Shown here piece after piece: positions 42,608 to 51,096 of a stretch of 64,000 nt of DNA. The DNA is taken from the NCBI RefSeq assembly GCF_003046625.1, contig NZ_QAAD01000001.1:248001-312000 (forward strand), read 5' to 3'. The DNA is from Mangrovibacterium marinum. Lineage in GTDB: Bacteria > Bacteroidota > Bacteroidia > Bacteroidales > Prolixibacteraceae. The notes beneath the pieces were generated by a model. That model was not told the origin of the DNA, made no database searches, and saw nothing but the letters and a program-made list of their open reading frames with translations. A program made the translations under genes and the position numbers. Positions within the stretch are counted from its first letter, which is position 1; each line of letters starts with the position of its first letter.

Positions 42608-43098
42608 TTCGGGAACCCTATTGGGGAAAGGTGCTTGACGGGAGATCGTTAAGCACCTTTCTTTTCTGTAAAAGTACCTTCTGCTTTTACCTTCTATCTA
42701 ATGTAGCCCCCCGGACTGGTACTCACTTTTGCTCAAAAGAGGATCTTTTGTCCTACCGGACGGGTTTTCATTTTTCGGCATTATACCGTCCTATTTCAGA
42801 GTATAAAATTAGCCTGTGCAACGGTATAATTTGGATAGTACGCGAGGCAACACGAAGATTGTCCCGTCCCCTACGGGACGGAATTTCCCCTGTCGCCGTT
42901 AGGTTACCCAAATTGCATCCCTCCGGGATTGCAGGAAGCTTTTCGTTTGATTTCGGTCTGGATAAAACCAAGCCAACCGCCTCCCAACTTTTTGGCATTG
43001 ATCGAACGACCTTCTTGCTTGTTGATGGCGTTTTGGAGATGACAACCCGACAACTGTTGAAAACAACGACAACAGCATAGTCGAAAACTACTACACTT
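42608..43098. other. Repeat-filled gap between the efflux operon and the convergent C_GCAxxG_C_C gene
   Basis: After the terminator, 42674-42706 holds a CCTTCTGCTTTT segment that is an inverted near-copy of 46360-46392, and then the inverted composite repeat begins. No gene is visible. Confidence 0.65.
42628..42666 (+). terminator. Rho-independent terminator of the efflux operon
   Basis: AAAGGTGCTT pairs with AAGCACCTTT, followed by a T-rich run, 20 nt after the pump stop. Confidence 0.85.
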
Positions 43099-43125
43099 TC
43101 ATCCCTGTTGGCGATTGCCCGGAAT
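42739..43125 (-). repeat. Composite dispersed repeat, inverted short form
   Basis: Reads on the minus strand like the copies at 12.9 and 45.8 kb: AATCGCCAACAGGGATGAAAGTG end motif, the CCGTCCCGTAGGGGACGG palindrome, CTCCGGGAT-type box and ATTATACCGT/ACGGTATAAT pair. It lacks an 87-nt internal segment (junction at 42775/42776) that the other copies carry. It extends into the end of the convergent gene at 43099. Confidence 0.75.
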
Positions 43126-43563
43126 CGCCTCTGTTTTTTCAACCAATTCGTCCTCTAAAATGGCGACAGCACTTTCGACAAACCGCGGACAAAAGCGATT
43201 GAAAAGGTCGCGTTCGCGGGCTATGCGTTTTCCGCGCGGGGTCAACACATTTACCCCCAGCAATTCCTTACATTGCAAACTTCCATGTGCTGCTGTAAAG
43301 CGTTTATTAAAACGTAGCATCCTGTCATCGGCTTGCTGCGTGATTTCGTCATCGTCGATGGCGGTGGTTTTTAAGCCGATCGCCATATAGGCAGCTATGA
43401 TTGCCCCGCAGGTTTCGCCACGGCTCATCCCGCGACCGAAAGCTGCTCCCAGGCGAATACAGCTCGTTTCGGACAAAGCCAGCTCGTCGGCAAACGCGTG
43501 CAACACCGCCTGACAACAATTATGCGTTTCGAAAAAGCTTAAGGCTTTTTGCTTTCTGCTCAT
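43099..43563 (-). CDS. C_GCAxxG_C_C family protein
   Basis: 154 residues. It shows the family pattern NCCQAVLHAFADE near the start, GRGMSRGETCGAIIAAYMAIGL, later CKELLGVNV and FCPRFVESAVAIL. This family has four spaced Cys, and a redox or metal role is suspected but not proven. No signal peptide. The C-terminal residues after EKTEA (IPGNRQQG) and the stop come from the end of the dispersed repeat, so the native C-terminus may have been changed by its insertion. Confidence 0.88.
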   Translation of the reverse strand: MSRKQKALSFFETHNCCQAVLHAFADELALSETSCIRLGAAFGRGMSRGETCGAIIAAYMAIGLKTTAIDDDEITQQADDRMLRFNKRFTAAHGSLQCKELLGVNVLTPRGKRIARERDLFNRFCPRFVESAVAILEDELVEKTEAIPGNRQQG

Positions 43564-43725
43564 CTTTTTAGCTACAAGTTAAGCTTTTCTGCGGATCTGC
43601 ACTGTCAATAAGCAAGCAATCAGGCTCGAATTAACAAATCGATCTCGCATAAAGGCCGGCTGGCGAACAAGAAGACAGCCCCCGATGATCGCCGTCGCCA
43701 TCCCGCTTTGCGGCATGTATTTTGC

Positions 43726-43733
43726 TACCTTTG
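43726..43733 (+). promoter_or_regulatory. TAnnTTTG promoter element of the acyltransferase gene
   Basis: TACCTTTG, 57 nt before the ATG at 43791; the sequence around CTTTGCGGCATG upstream offers a possible -33 TTG. Confidence 0.4.
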
Positions 43734-43790
43734 CCTCCGACAAAGAAATTCAAAAATTTACCGGTTCGAACACCGGCATTCGCACGCTTT

Positions 43791-44936
43791 ATGACCGATT
43801 CAACAAACGCATTCATACAACAACACAAAGCGCATTTTCATATTCTGGACGGATTGAGGGGAATCGCTGCACTGGCGGTGGTGATCTTTCATTTTATGGA
43901 GTGGATCAAGCCCGACTTTACCGAAAACTTCATCGGCCACGGCTTTTTGGCCGTCGATTTCTTCTTTTGCCTGTCGGGCTTCGTGATTGGCTATGCCTAC
44001 GACAGCCGACTGCCGAAAATGGGTGTCCGTGCCTTTTTCACCTCGCGCCTCATCCGCCTGCATCCCCTGGTAATTGCCGGCGCCGTACTCGGCCTGCTTG
44101 GATTGCTTGTCGATCCTTTTGCCAATCAGCTCCAGGGCCATTCGCTGTCGTGGCTTGCCCTCCTGTTTATGGGCTCCCTGGCCATGATTCCGCTCCCGAT
44201 TATGGAAGAGCGCTATTTCAACCTGTTTAGTTTAAATGCCCCGGCCTGGTCGCTGTTTTGGGAGTATATTGCCAACATCGTTTATGCCCTTGTGCTGGTT
44301 CGCCTTTCGCGCAAAACACTGGCATTTTTACTGCTCCCTGCTGCTGCCGCAATCGTTTGGGTAAGCTACCGTGCCGGCAATTTGCTGGGTGGCTGGGACG
44401 GAAGCACCTTTGCCGACGGAGCCATCCGCATGAGCTACTCGTTTTTGGCCGGGCTGTTTATTTTCCGCTCCGGCTGGATCATCAAAAATAAACTGGGCTT
44501 TGCCGTGCTGGCCCTTCTGTTGGCAGCGGCATTTGTAAGCTCCGGCTTGGGCAACAGCGCAGTGGTTGAGCCCCTGATCGTGCTGTTTTACTTTCCGCTG
44601 CTGGTATCGCTCGGCGCGGGCTCGGTTTTGTCGGGCTCGCTCCGCAAAGTCTGCGTGTTTATGGGCGACATCTCCTACCCGCTTTACATGACGCACTACG
44701 CCGGCATCTGGCTGTTCGGCCACTATCTGGTCAGCCAAGAGCCTTCGCCCGAAGCCCTGCCCTGGATCGTTGCCCTGGGAACCGTGGCCATGGTGCTGTT
44801 TGCCTGGCTGGTGATGACCTTCTACGATAAGCCGGTTCGCCAATTCCTGAGCCGGGCAAGAATGAAACGCCGGGCAGTGGTGCAAGCCGCAACGGTTCGC
44901 TCGTCAACAGCTTCGCCCAACCGACCGAAAGGCTGA
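43791..44936 (+). CDS. Acyltransferase family 3 membrane protein (OafA-like)
   Basis: 381 residues from MTDSTNAFIQQHK; the frame upstream to 43722 covers the promoter. About ten hydrophobic helices. Motifs: FHILDGLRGIAALAVVIFHF with the probable catalytic His, FFFCLSGFVIGYAYDSRL, FFTSRLIRLHPL (the R-x-x-R-L-x-P motif), and PAWSLFWEYIANIVYALV with the Glu. It transfers acyl groups to a surface polysaccharide or lipid; the acceptor is unknown. Relatively G+C-rich codon use. It lies alone, followed by a 1.5-kb non-coding region. Confidence 0.94.
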   Translation: MTDSTNAFIQQHKAHFHILDGLRGIAALAVVIFHFMEWIKPDFTENFIGHGFLAVDFFFCLSGFVIGYAYDSRLPKMGVRAFFTSRLIRLHPLVIAGAVLGLLGLLVDPFANQLQGHSLSWLALLFMGSLAMIPLPIMEERYFNLFSLNAPAWSLFWEYIANIVYALVLVRLSRKTLAFLLLPAAAAIVWVSYRAGNLLGGWDGSTFADGAIRMSYSFLAGLFIFRSGWIIKNKLGFAVLALLLAAAFVSSGLGNSAVVEPLIVLFYFPLLVSLGAGSVLSGSLRKVCVFMGDISYPLYMTHYAGIWLFGHYLVSQEPSPEALPWIVALGTVAMVLFAWLVMTFYDKPVRQFLSRARMKRRAVVQAATVRSSTASPNRPKG

Positions 44937-45019
44937 TTTGCCCCTTCGCATGACCCATCGGAGCCGTATAAGTCAATGATTGGGGCAAAAACCCAGGTGC
45001 GGATTCATTCTACCCGTTA

Positions 45020-45280
45020 TCAGATCGCAAATTCGATAACACAGATCAAATATCTTGCTATCCGGATCAGTAATTGCGCTATTCCGATCGCATATTCTTT
45101 CAACAGGATCACTTATTCTTATAGCCGGATTGGATCTCGTTAATAGAATAGCTGATCTGTTTTAACATTTTAATCATCTGGTTATCGATCACTTTAATCT
45201 AACTTCGCTATAAACTGAATCGTAAAATCATTTTTCCGATCAATATCAGTTAAAACTTGATCTGCTTTTAAAAATACAAT
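45020..45280 (+). repeat. Degenerate 21-bp tandem array anchored on GATC
   Basis: GATC or a one-base variant occurs at 45023, 45044, 45065, 45086, 45107 and 45128, every 21 bp; after a 5-bp slip (45133) the phase continues at 45154, 45175, 45196, 45217, 45238 and 45259. Sequence between anchors is A/T-rich and diverged. Confidence 0.8.
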
Positions 45281-45493
45281 CCCGGGAGGATGAAATTCGC
45301 TCTCCGGATCTGTTTGGGGCTAAGAAGATGGCAGCCCGCGCCTGCTGGTTATTACACGATTGCCTTGGGGTACGTTAAAATCACTTCAAGCCAACTTCCA
45401 ATCACTCTAAAACGACAATACTCCGATTATTGCTGTCTTCTAATCACTCTTCTAAGTCGCAAGCATCGCCCGAATTGCCTTTCACCAAAAACC

Positions 45494-45590
45494 TTCATCA
45501 TTCCCGGGAATCACCAACAGGAATGAAAGTTCACTATTTGGGGGACGCTGCTGTTTTCGTTGTTTTCAACAGTTGCCGGGTTGTCGGTCC
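45494..45590 (+). repeat. Left end of a dispersed composite repeat
   Basis: TTCATCATTCCCGGGAATC followed by ACCAACAGGAATGAAAGT and GCTGTTTTCGTTGTTTTCAAC. It matches the first part of the copy at 12936. Between this and 45826 unrelated repeat material intervenes. Confidence 0.65.
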
Positions 45591-45599
45591 ACAAACCTC

Positions 45600-45675
45600 A
45601 AAGCATCCCCCGTGCGGTTGGAAACCCGGCCTATCGCAGGCAGGCACATCGCCCGAAGAGATGTTTACAAAAAAC
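45600..45675 (+). repeat. Dispersed hairpin repeat, second copy
   Basis: AAAGCATCCCCCGTGCGG, GCCTATCGCAGGCAGGC and CGCCCGAAGAG in the same order as at 13877-13950. Confidence 0.6.
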
Positions 45676-45687
45676 ACAAAGGCCTCT

Positions 45688-45757
45688 TTTTACTCTCCCC
45701 TGAAATGAACCAATCCTGGCGGATCGATTCAATTCTGTCCCCTCTCTGCGGGCAGAG
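45688..45757 (+). repeat. Dispersed repeat matching 5160-5227 in inverted orientation
   Basis: ACTCTCCCCTGAA, GAACCAATCCT and TTCTGTCCCCTCTCTGCG. Confidence 0.6.
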
Positions 45758-45825
45758 CGGGGAGAATCCAGACGCTACAGGTAGATTGCAAAAAACACCA
45801 TCAACGCATAAGAATGAGGTTTGAT

Positions 45826-46282
45826 CAATGAGAAAAAGTTGGGAACCGGTTGGCCTATTTTATCGAGACCGGAATCAAACGAAAAGCTTTCTGCAATCCC
45901 GGAGGGATGACATTTGGGTAGCTTTGGCATTTCCGCGGGTAAAATTCCGTCCCGTACGGGACGGGACGATCTTCGTGTTATCGTTTATGCTACCCAAATT
46001 ATACCGTTGCACAGGCTAAATTTATACTCTGAAATAGGACGGTATAATGCCGATAGACTGAAAAAGGAGCATTGAAACGAAGTGATTGGATGCGACACTT
46101 TTGAAGCTAATCGGTATTGAATGGCTAAAGCCATTGCTGAAAAATGAGAACCCGTCCGGTAGGACAAAACATCCTCTTTTATACAAATTAGGATTGACGG
46201 AACACTCGCTTAAGCGTCGAAAAAAAGACTTTCAGAAAAAATATTCATGATTCGGAGGGAATCACCAACAGGGATGAAAGTG
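45826..46282 (+). repeat. Composite dispersed repeat, third copy (missing its left arm)
   Basis: From GATCAATGAGAAAAAGTTGG to the end motif AATCACCAACAGGGATGAAAG it matches 13066-13522 closely; the stretch 46000-46160 is identical to the first copy by eye. It contains the 87-nt segment (46054-46140). Two small palindromes and an inverted 33-bp match to 42674-42706 follow on its right. Confidence 0.75.
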
Positions 46283-46310
46283 GATTCTTTTGAATCAGAT
46301 TGACCCTCCC

Positions 46311-46351
46311 ATTCCGACAAAGTCGGAATTTCCCTCCCTCGTGAGCGAGGG
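46311..46351. repeat. Two adjacent palindromes
   Basis: ATTCCGAC-AAA-GTCGGAAT (46311-46329) and CCCTC-GTGAGC-GAGGG (46336-46351). Function unknown; they lie within the repeat-rich region. Confidence 0.6.
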
Positions 46352-46400
46352 CCAGGGTGGGTACATTAGATAGAAAAGAAAAGCAGAAGGGACTTTCACG

Positions 46401-46430
46401 AAAAAAGGCCCGAGCCATAGCCCGAGCCTT
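46401..46430 (-). terminator. Rho-independent terminator of pgk
   Basis: Minus strand: AAGGCTCGGGC pairs with GCTCGGGCCTT (with G-T pairs), then a T run, about 28 nt past the pgk stop. Confidence 0.8.
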
Positions 46431-46457
46431 CTGATATCGATTGTAATCTTGTTCGAA

Positions 46458-47648
46458 TTATCCGCGAACAGCTGCGATACCCGGAAGAACTTTACCTTCC
46501 AAAGTTTCCAACATGGCACCACCGGCAGTTGAAATGTACGAAACACCTTCAGCAATACCGAATTTGTTAACAGCAGCAACCGAGTCGCCACCACCAACCA
46601 ATGAGAAAGCACCATTTTTAGTTGCTTCAACAACAGCTTCGCCAATTGCTTTGGTTCCGGCAGCAAAAGCATCCATTTCGAATACTCCGGCAGGGCCGTT
46701 CCAAAGGATTGTTTTTGACTTACCAATTACTTCTTTGAAAGTAGCGATGGTATCAGGACCTACATCCAATCCCAACCAGCCGTCTTTAATTTCGCCTGCA
46801 GGACAGATTTCAGTGTTGGCATCAGCAGCAAATTTATCAGCAGCAACACAGTCGGAAGCGATCACCAGGTTCACGCCTTTTTCTTTGGCTGTTGCGATCA
46901 GTTTTTTAGCCAAATCCAGGTACTCGTCTTCACACAATGAAGAACCGATGTTTCCACCCATTGCTTTCACGAAAGTGAAGATCATACCACCACCGATAAT
47001 CAGGTTGTCAACTGTACCCAACATGTTTTCGATGATTGTGATTTTAGTTGAAACTTTAGCACCACCCATGATTGCGGTCATCGGACGTACCGGAGCAGCT
47101 ACAACTTTATCCAGGTTCGACACCTCGTCGGTTACCAGGTAACCGAACATTTTGTCGTTCGGGAAGAATTTAGCGATTACAGCTGTTGAAGCGTGCGCAC
47201 GGTGAGCCGTACCGAAAGCATCGTTTACCCAGCAGTCGCCCAGCTCGGCCAACTGACCGGCAAAAGCTTCGTCGCCTTTTGTTTCTTCTTTGTGGAAACG
47301 CAGGTTTTCCAGCAACAAAACTTCACCCGGTTTCAAGGCAGCAGCCATGGCTTTTACCTCGTCGCCAATGCAATCAGGAGCCAATTTCACTTCGGTTCCC
47401 AGCAATTCAGCCAAGTGACCTACCAGGTGTTTCATTGAGAAAGCATCTTCCGGTCCGTTTTTAGGGCGACCAAAGTGTGACATGATAATTGGCGAACCTC
47501 CTTCAGCAATAATTTTTTTAATTGTAGGAAGGGCAGCCACCATACGGGTATCATCAGTAATCTCGAATTTGTCATTCAAAGGAACGTTAAAATCTACGCG
47601 GATCAACGCCTTTTTGCCTTTGAAATCATACGATTCAATTGTCTGCAT
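46458..47648 (-). CDS. pgk: Phosphoglycerate kinase
   Basis: 396 residues, normal length. Substrate motif [10 protein letters not shown] at the start, [17 protein letters not shown], the central [11 protein letters not shown] and GGAKVSTKI, and the nucleotide loop [13 protein letters not shown] at the C-terminus. It makes ATP from 1,3-bisphosphoglycerate. It is monocistronic, with its own TAnnTTTG element and terminator. Codon use looks optimised for high expression. Confidence 0.98.
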   Translation of the reverse strand: MQTIESYDFKGKKALIRVDFNVPLNDKFEITDDTRMVAALPTIKKIIAEGGSPIIMSHFGRPKNGPEDAFSMKHLVGHLAELLGTEVKLAPDCIGDEVKAMAAALKPGEVLLLENLRFHKEETKGDEAFAGQLAELGDCWVNDAFGTAHRAHASTAVIAKFFPNDKMFGYLVTDEVSNLDKVVAAPVRPMTAIMGGAKVSTKITIIENMLGTVDNLIIGGGMIFTFVKAMGGNIGSSLCEDEYLDLAKKLIATAKEKGVNLVIASDCVAADKFAADANTEICPAGEIKDGWLGLDVGPDTIATFKEVIGKSKTILWNGPAGVFEMDAFAAGTKAIGEAVVEATKNGAFSLVGGGDSVAAVNKFGIAEGVSYISTAGGAMLETLEGKVLPGIAAVRG

Positions 47649-47684
47649 AATAGAATATTTTTAGGTTCTTTTTGATAAGAGTCC

Positions 47685-47692
47685 CAAAGATA
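47685..47692 (-). promoter_or_regulatory. TAnnTTTG promoter element of pgk
   Basis: Minus strand TATCTTTG, 36 nt before the ATG at 47648. Confidence 0.5.
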
Positions 47693-47902
47693 CAAAAAAG
47701 AAAAGTTTGCCCTTTGTAACCCCACTTGCAAATCGGTATTTTTTAAGATTGAGGTAATGAAGGAGCAGGAGTGAGAAGGCAAAAGTGAAAAGGCAAAAAT
47801 GGGCGCAATCAGGAGCCCAATCTGCAAACCAAATTTTTCGCCTATTTTTTGACGTCCTCCTTTTGACTTTTGACTTCCTTCTTTTGACTTATTTTATTTT
47901 CC

Positions 47903-47910
47903 TATTTTTG
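47903..47910 (+). promoter_or_regulatory. TAnnTTTG promoter element of the delta' gene
   Basis: TATTTTTG, 21 nt before the ATG at 47932. Upstream, TTTTGACTT is repeated three times between 47864 and 47890. Confidence 0.45.
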
Positions 47911-47931
47911 CTTGCACTCAAAAATCAGCCT

Positions 47932-49056
47932 ATGTTTTTTCGCGACATTATTGGACAAAAAGCCATCAAGGAACGTTTCATTCAGACCATCAACGAATCG
48001 CGGATCAGTCACGCGCAATTGTTTGCCGGCCCCGAAGGTTCCGGGAATCTGGCTTTGGCCCTGGCATACGCCCAATACGTGTCGTGCACCAATAAGCAAA
48101 ATGGCGATTCGTGCGGCACTTGTCCGTCGTGCAAAAAATATGCGCGGCTGGCACATCCCGATTTGCATTTTGTGTACCCGGTTGTGAAATCGCCGAAGTT
48201 CAAAGACCCCGTCAGTACCGATTATATTGAAGAATGGCGTAAAATGGTACTCCATGATGCCTACTTCAGCCTCGAGGACTGGTTCACGTTCATCGGGACC
48301 GACAATGCCCAGGGGATGATCTATGCGCAGGAAAGCGACGAGATTATCCGCAAGCTAAACCTGAAATCGTATGAGTCGGAATATAAGATCATGATCATCT
48401 GGATGCCCGAGAAGATGAATCAGGCCTGTTCCAACAAGCTGCTGAAGATGATTGAGGAACCGCCGTCCAAGACGCTTTTCCTGCTGGTTTCGGAGAGCGA
48501 AGAACAGCTGATTACGACCATCCGCTCGCGTTGCCAGCTCACCAAAGTTCCGGCCATCGACGAAGCTGAACTGGTGGCATCGCTGAACGAACTTCCCGAG
48601 TCGTCGGGCACAAATACCGAACAAATTGCGCATCTCAGCCGCGGCAACTACCGAAGAGCCTTGCAACTGCTCAAGCCCGAAAATCAGGATCGCTACAACC
48701 TCGAGAAATTCAAGGAACTGATGCGCCTGACTTATGGCCGTAAGTTTCTGGAATTATTCACCTGGGTGGCCGAGCTCTCCACCATTGGCCGCGAGCGCCA
48801 AAAGAGCTTCCTGCAATATGCCTTGGCGCAGGTTCGCGAAAACTTTGTTTTCAACCTGAAAAACCCCAAGCTGGTTTATATGGATGAAGAAGAACAAGCC
48901 TTCTCGTCGCGCTTCTCACCCTTCATTAACGAGCGTAACATCATGCCCATCAGCGAAGAACTGGAAAAATCGATTTTACACATCAGCATGAACGGCAATC
49001 CGAGAATCATTTTTACCGACATGGCTTTGCGGATTGTAAAGTTGATCCGTAGATAA
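47932..49056 (+). CDS. holB: DNA polymerase III clamp-loader subunit delta'
   Basis: 374 residues from MFFRDIIGQKAIKERF; a frame opening at 47785 spans the promoter. The AAA+ fold has AGPEGSGNLALALAYAQY, where the Walker A Lys is Asn, as expected for the non-ATP-hydrolysing delta' subunit. A zinc-binding cluster follows (CTNKQNGDSCGTCPSC), then NKLLKMIEEPPSKTLFLLVSE and the SRCQ sensor motif. It acts with tau/gamma and delta to load the sliding clamp. ricT follows after about 200 bp, a common neighbour in this phylum. Confidence 0.93.
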   Translation: MFFRDIIGQKAIKERFIQTINESRISHAQLFAGPEGSGNLALALAYAQYVSCTNKQNGDSCGTCPSCKKYARLAHPDLHFVYPVVKSPKFKDPVSTDYIEEWRKMVLHDAYFSLEDWFTFIGTDNAQGMIYAQESDEIIRKLNLKSYESEYKIMIIWMPEKMNQACSNKLLKMIEEPPSKTLFLLVSESEEQLITTIRSRCQLTKVPAIDEAELVASLNELPESSGTNTEQIAHLSRGNYRRALQLLKPENQDRYNLEKFKELMRLTYGRKFLELFTWVAELSTIGRERQKSFLQYALAQVRENFVFNLKNPKLVYMDEEEQAFSSRFSPFINERNIMPISEELEKSILHISMNGNPRIIFTDMALRIVKLIRR

Positions 49057-49196
49057 GACAGGAATTTTGGATTTTCAGATTGTTAGATTACCAGATATCT
49101 ATTAGTTCTTTCCTGATAAACGATTTCATCAACTTTCACATGCTGCACAAAACGCAAACCCAACCGATTGCGCCTTTTTTTGTCGGCAATTATGCT

Positions 49197-49204
49197 TATT
49201 TTTG
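49197..49204 (+). promoter_or_regulatory. TAnnTTTG promoter element of ricT
   Basis: TATTTTTG, 60 nt before the ATG at 49265. Confidence 0.4.
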
Positions 49205-49264
49205 AAGCCTGTTTTTGCCGCAGCAGTTTTCACCCTTTCGGCATACAGAACTAAAAAATCAACT

Positions 49265-50545
49265 ATGGAAGATAATTATACAGTCAACCGCGGTTGTTGT
49301 GCTGGTGGAGCCGGTACCTGCTCGAAGCTGGAAGTTCACGACTGGCTGAGCGACGTGGTACACATGGCCACTGCCGACAACATTGTTGAGGTTCGATTTA
49401 AAAATACCCGCAAAGAATATTTCAGAAACCACAGCAACCTGAAGCTTAAAATTGGCGACATTGTTGCTGTTGAAGCCAACCCTGGTCACGACATTGGCGT
49501 GGTCAGCCTCACCGGCGAGCTGGTAAAACACCAGGTACGCAAACATAAGGTGAAGCTGGTAAATGGCGATTTCCGAAAAATTTATCGCAAGGCCAAACAA
49601 GCCGACATCGACAAGTGGAAAGAAGCCATCAGTCTGGAACACAAAACCATGATCCGCTCGCGGCAAATTGCTGCCGACCTGCGCCTGGACATGAAAATTG
49701 GCGACGTGGAATACCAGGGCGACAAAACAAAAGCCATCTTCTACTACATTGCCGAGGGGCGCGTCGATTTTCGCCAACTAATTAAGGTGCTGGCCGAAAG
49801 TTTCCGCATCCGCATCGAGATGAAGCAGATCGGAGCACGCCAGGAAGCCGGACGCATCGGCGGCATCGGTCCTTGCGGACGCGAGCTCTGCTGCGCCACC
49901 TGGATGAGCAATTTTGTGTCGGTAACAACCAATGCCGCCCGCTTCCAGGAAATATCGCTGAACCCGCAAAAGCTGGCCGGTCAGTGTGGAAAACTTAAGT
50001 GCTGCCTCAACTACGAGGTCGATTCCTATATTGATGCACAACGCGACTTCCCGCCGAACAACATTGTGCTGGAGATCAAAAACGGGCAATACCATTTCCT
50101 GAAAGCCGATGTTTTCAACCGCATCATGTACTACATTGGCACGGGCGAAAACAGCCTCTCGGGTCCGCAAGGCGTTCCTGTTGACCGGGTGAAGGAAATC
50201 ATCCTGATGAATAAAAAAGGCCGAAAACCCGAAAAACTGATTGAATACGATGATTCGGTAACCACCACCCGTAAGCCGAAAGAATTCGAAGATGTGTTGT
50301 CGCAGGACAGCCTGACCCGTTTCGACCAGCCCAAATCGAAGCGCAACCGCAAGAAAAAACGACCGGCGAAAAAAGGCGACAGCGGCGGCCGCCCGTCAAA
50401 CCGTGGAGGAGATAACACCCGCAACGCCAACACCAAGCGGACCAACACGCGAAACACCAACAAAGGCGGTTCGACTGGTAGTGGTGACAACAAGCCACAA
50501 CGGCCCAACAATCGCCGACGCAGAAAACCAAAATCGGATTCCTGA
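49265..50545 (+). CDS. ricT: PSP1-domain protein, RicT/YaaT type
   Basis: 426 residues from MEDNYTVNRGCCAGGAGTC. The PSP1 domain (about 40-290) carries the Cys-rich segments GIGPCGRELCCATWMSNF and LAGQCGKLKCCLNYE, which match the Fe-S-binding RicT group. The C-terminal 70 residues are basic and low in complexity (KKKRPAKKG, NTRNANTKRTNTRN), probably disordered. In Bacillus the Ric complex assists RNase Y; the role in Bacteroidota is not established. gldH follows 30 nt downstream. Confidence 0.93.
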   Translation: MEDNYTVNRGCCAGGAGTCSKLEVHDWLSDVVHMATADNIVEVRFKNTRKEYFRNHSNLKLKIGDIVAVEANPGHDIGVVSLTGELVKHQVRKHKVKLVNGDFRKIYRKAKQADIDKWKEAISLEHKTMIRSRQIAADLRLDMKIGDVEYQGDKTKAIFYYIAEGRVDFRQLIKVLAESFRIRIEMKQIGARQEAGRIGGIGPCGRELCCATWMSNFVSVTTNAARFQEISLNPQKLAGQCGKLKCCLNYEVDSYIDAQRDFPPNNIVLEIKNGQYHFLKADVFNRIMYYIGTGENSLSGPQGVPVDRVKEIILMNKKGRKPEKLIEYDDSVTTTRKPKEFEDVLSQDSLTRFDQPKSKRNRKKKRPAKKGDSGGRPSNRGGDNTRNANTKRTNTRNTNKGGSTGSGDNKPQRPNNRRRRKPKSDS

Positions 50546-50575
50546 TGTTCACCTGGTAAACGAGATTATTGCAGC

Positions 50576-51043
50576 ATGAGATTGAAATTAGTTTTCAGCA
50601 TCGCAGCTTTGCTTCTGGCTCTGGCTTCGTGCACACAAAAAAAGGAATTTGAGGCTTATCGAAGCCTGAGTGCCGACGGATGGCACAATGACTCGCTGGT
50701 GGTATTTGACGTTGAGCTTGGCGACACCATCGAAAGCCACAACCTGTACCTGAATCTGCGCAATAGTGGCAGCTATCCATTCAGCAACCTGTGGCTTTTT
50801 GTGAACATCAGCTCCCCCGATGGCAAAGTGCTGACCGATACGCTCAACTTTCAGCTTGCTGCCCCATCGGGCAAGTGGCTGGGAACCGGCATCGGCGATC
50901 TGTTCGACAACCAGTTTTTATACAAGGAAAACATCTACTTCCCGACTCCCGGAATCTACCGGTTCTCCATTCAGCAAGGAATGCGGGCCAATAGGCTGAA
51001 AGGCATCCGGGATATTGGAATAAGCATTGAAAAACAAAATTAA
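50576..51043 (+). CDS. gldH: Gliding-motility lipoprotein GldH
   Basis: 155 residues. A lipoprotein signal peptide ends in LALASCTQ. The mature part shows FDVELGDTIESHNLYLNLRNSGSYPFSNLWLF and ends in GIRDIGISIEK, both characteristic of GldH. In flavobacteria this outer-membrane lipoprotein is needed for gliding. Its presence does not prove gliding here, since many non-gliding Bacteroidota keep the gene. It lies between ricT and trmB on the same strand. Confidence 0.93.
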   Translation: MRLKLVFSIAALLLALASCTQKKEFEAYRSLSADGWHNDSLVVFDVELGDTIESHNLYLNLRNSGSYPFSNLWLFVNISSPDGKVLTDTLNFQLAAPSGKWLGTGIGDLFDNQFLYKENIYFPTPGIYRFSIQQGMRANRLKGIRDIGISIEKQN

Positions 51044-51096
51044 CATAGCGGAACAAGGCAAACAGCAACAGTCCGACAATCTGAAAATCTGTACAA

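Larger units (their letters stand above)
44937..46457. other. 1.5-kb non-coding region of tandem and dispersed repeats
   Basis: From left to right: 21-bp degenerate array (45020-45280), left end motif of the dispersed repeat (45494-45530), copies of the hairpin repeat (45600-45675) and of the 5160-5227 repeat (45688-45757), the composite repeat (45826-46282), two palindromes (46311-46351), and the pgk terminator. No believable gene. Confidence 0.75.

Noticed and set aside
43685-44230. Alternative frame over the acyltransferase gene start
   Set aside because: The other frame encodes clear acyltransferase motifs, while this one shows none.
46513-47142. 209-residue open frame antisense to pgk
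   Set aside because: Shadow frame of a highly expressed gene with biased codons.
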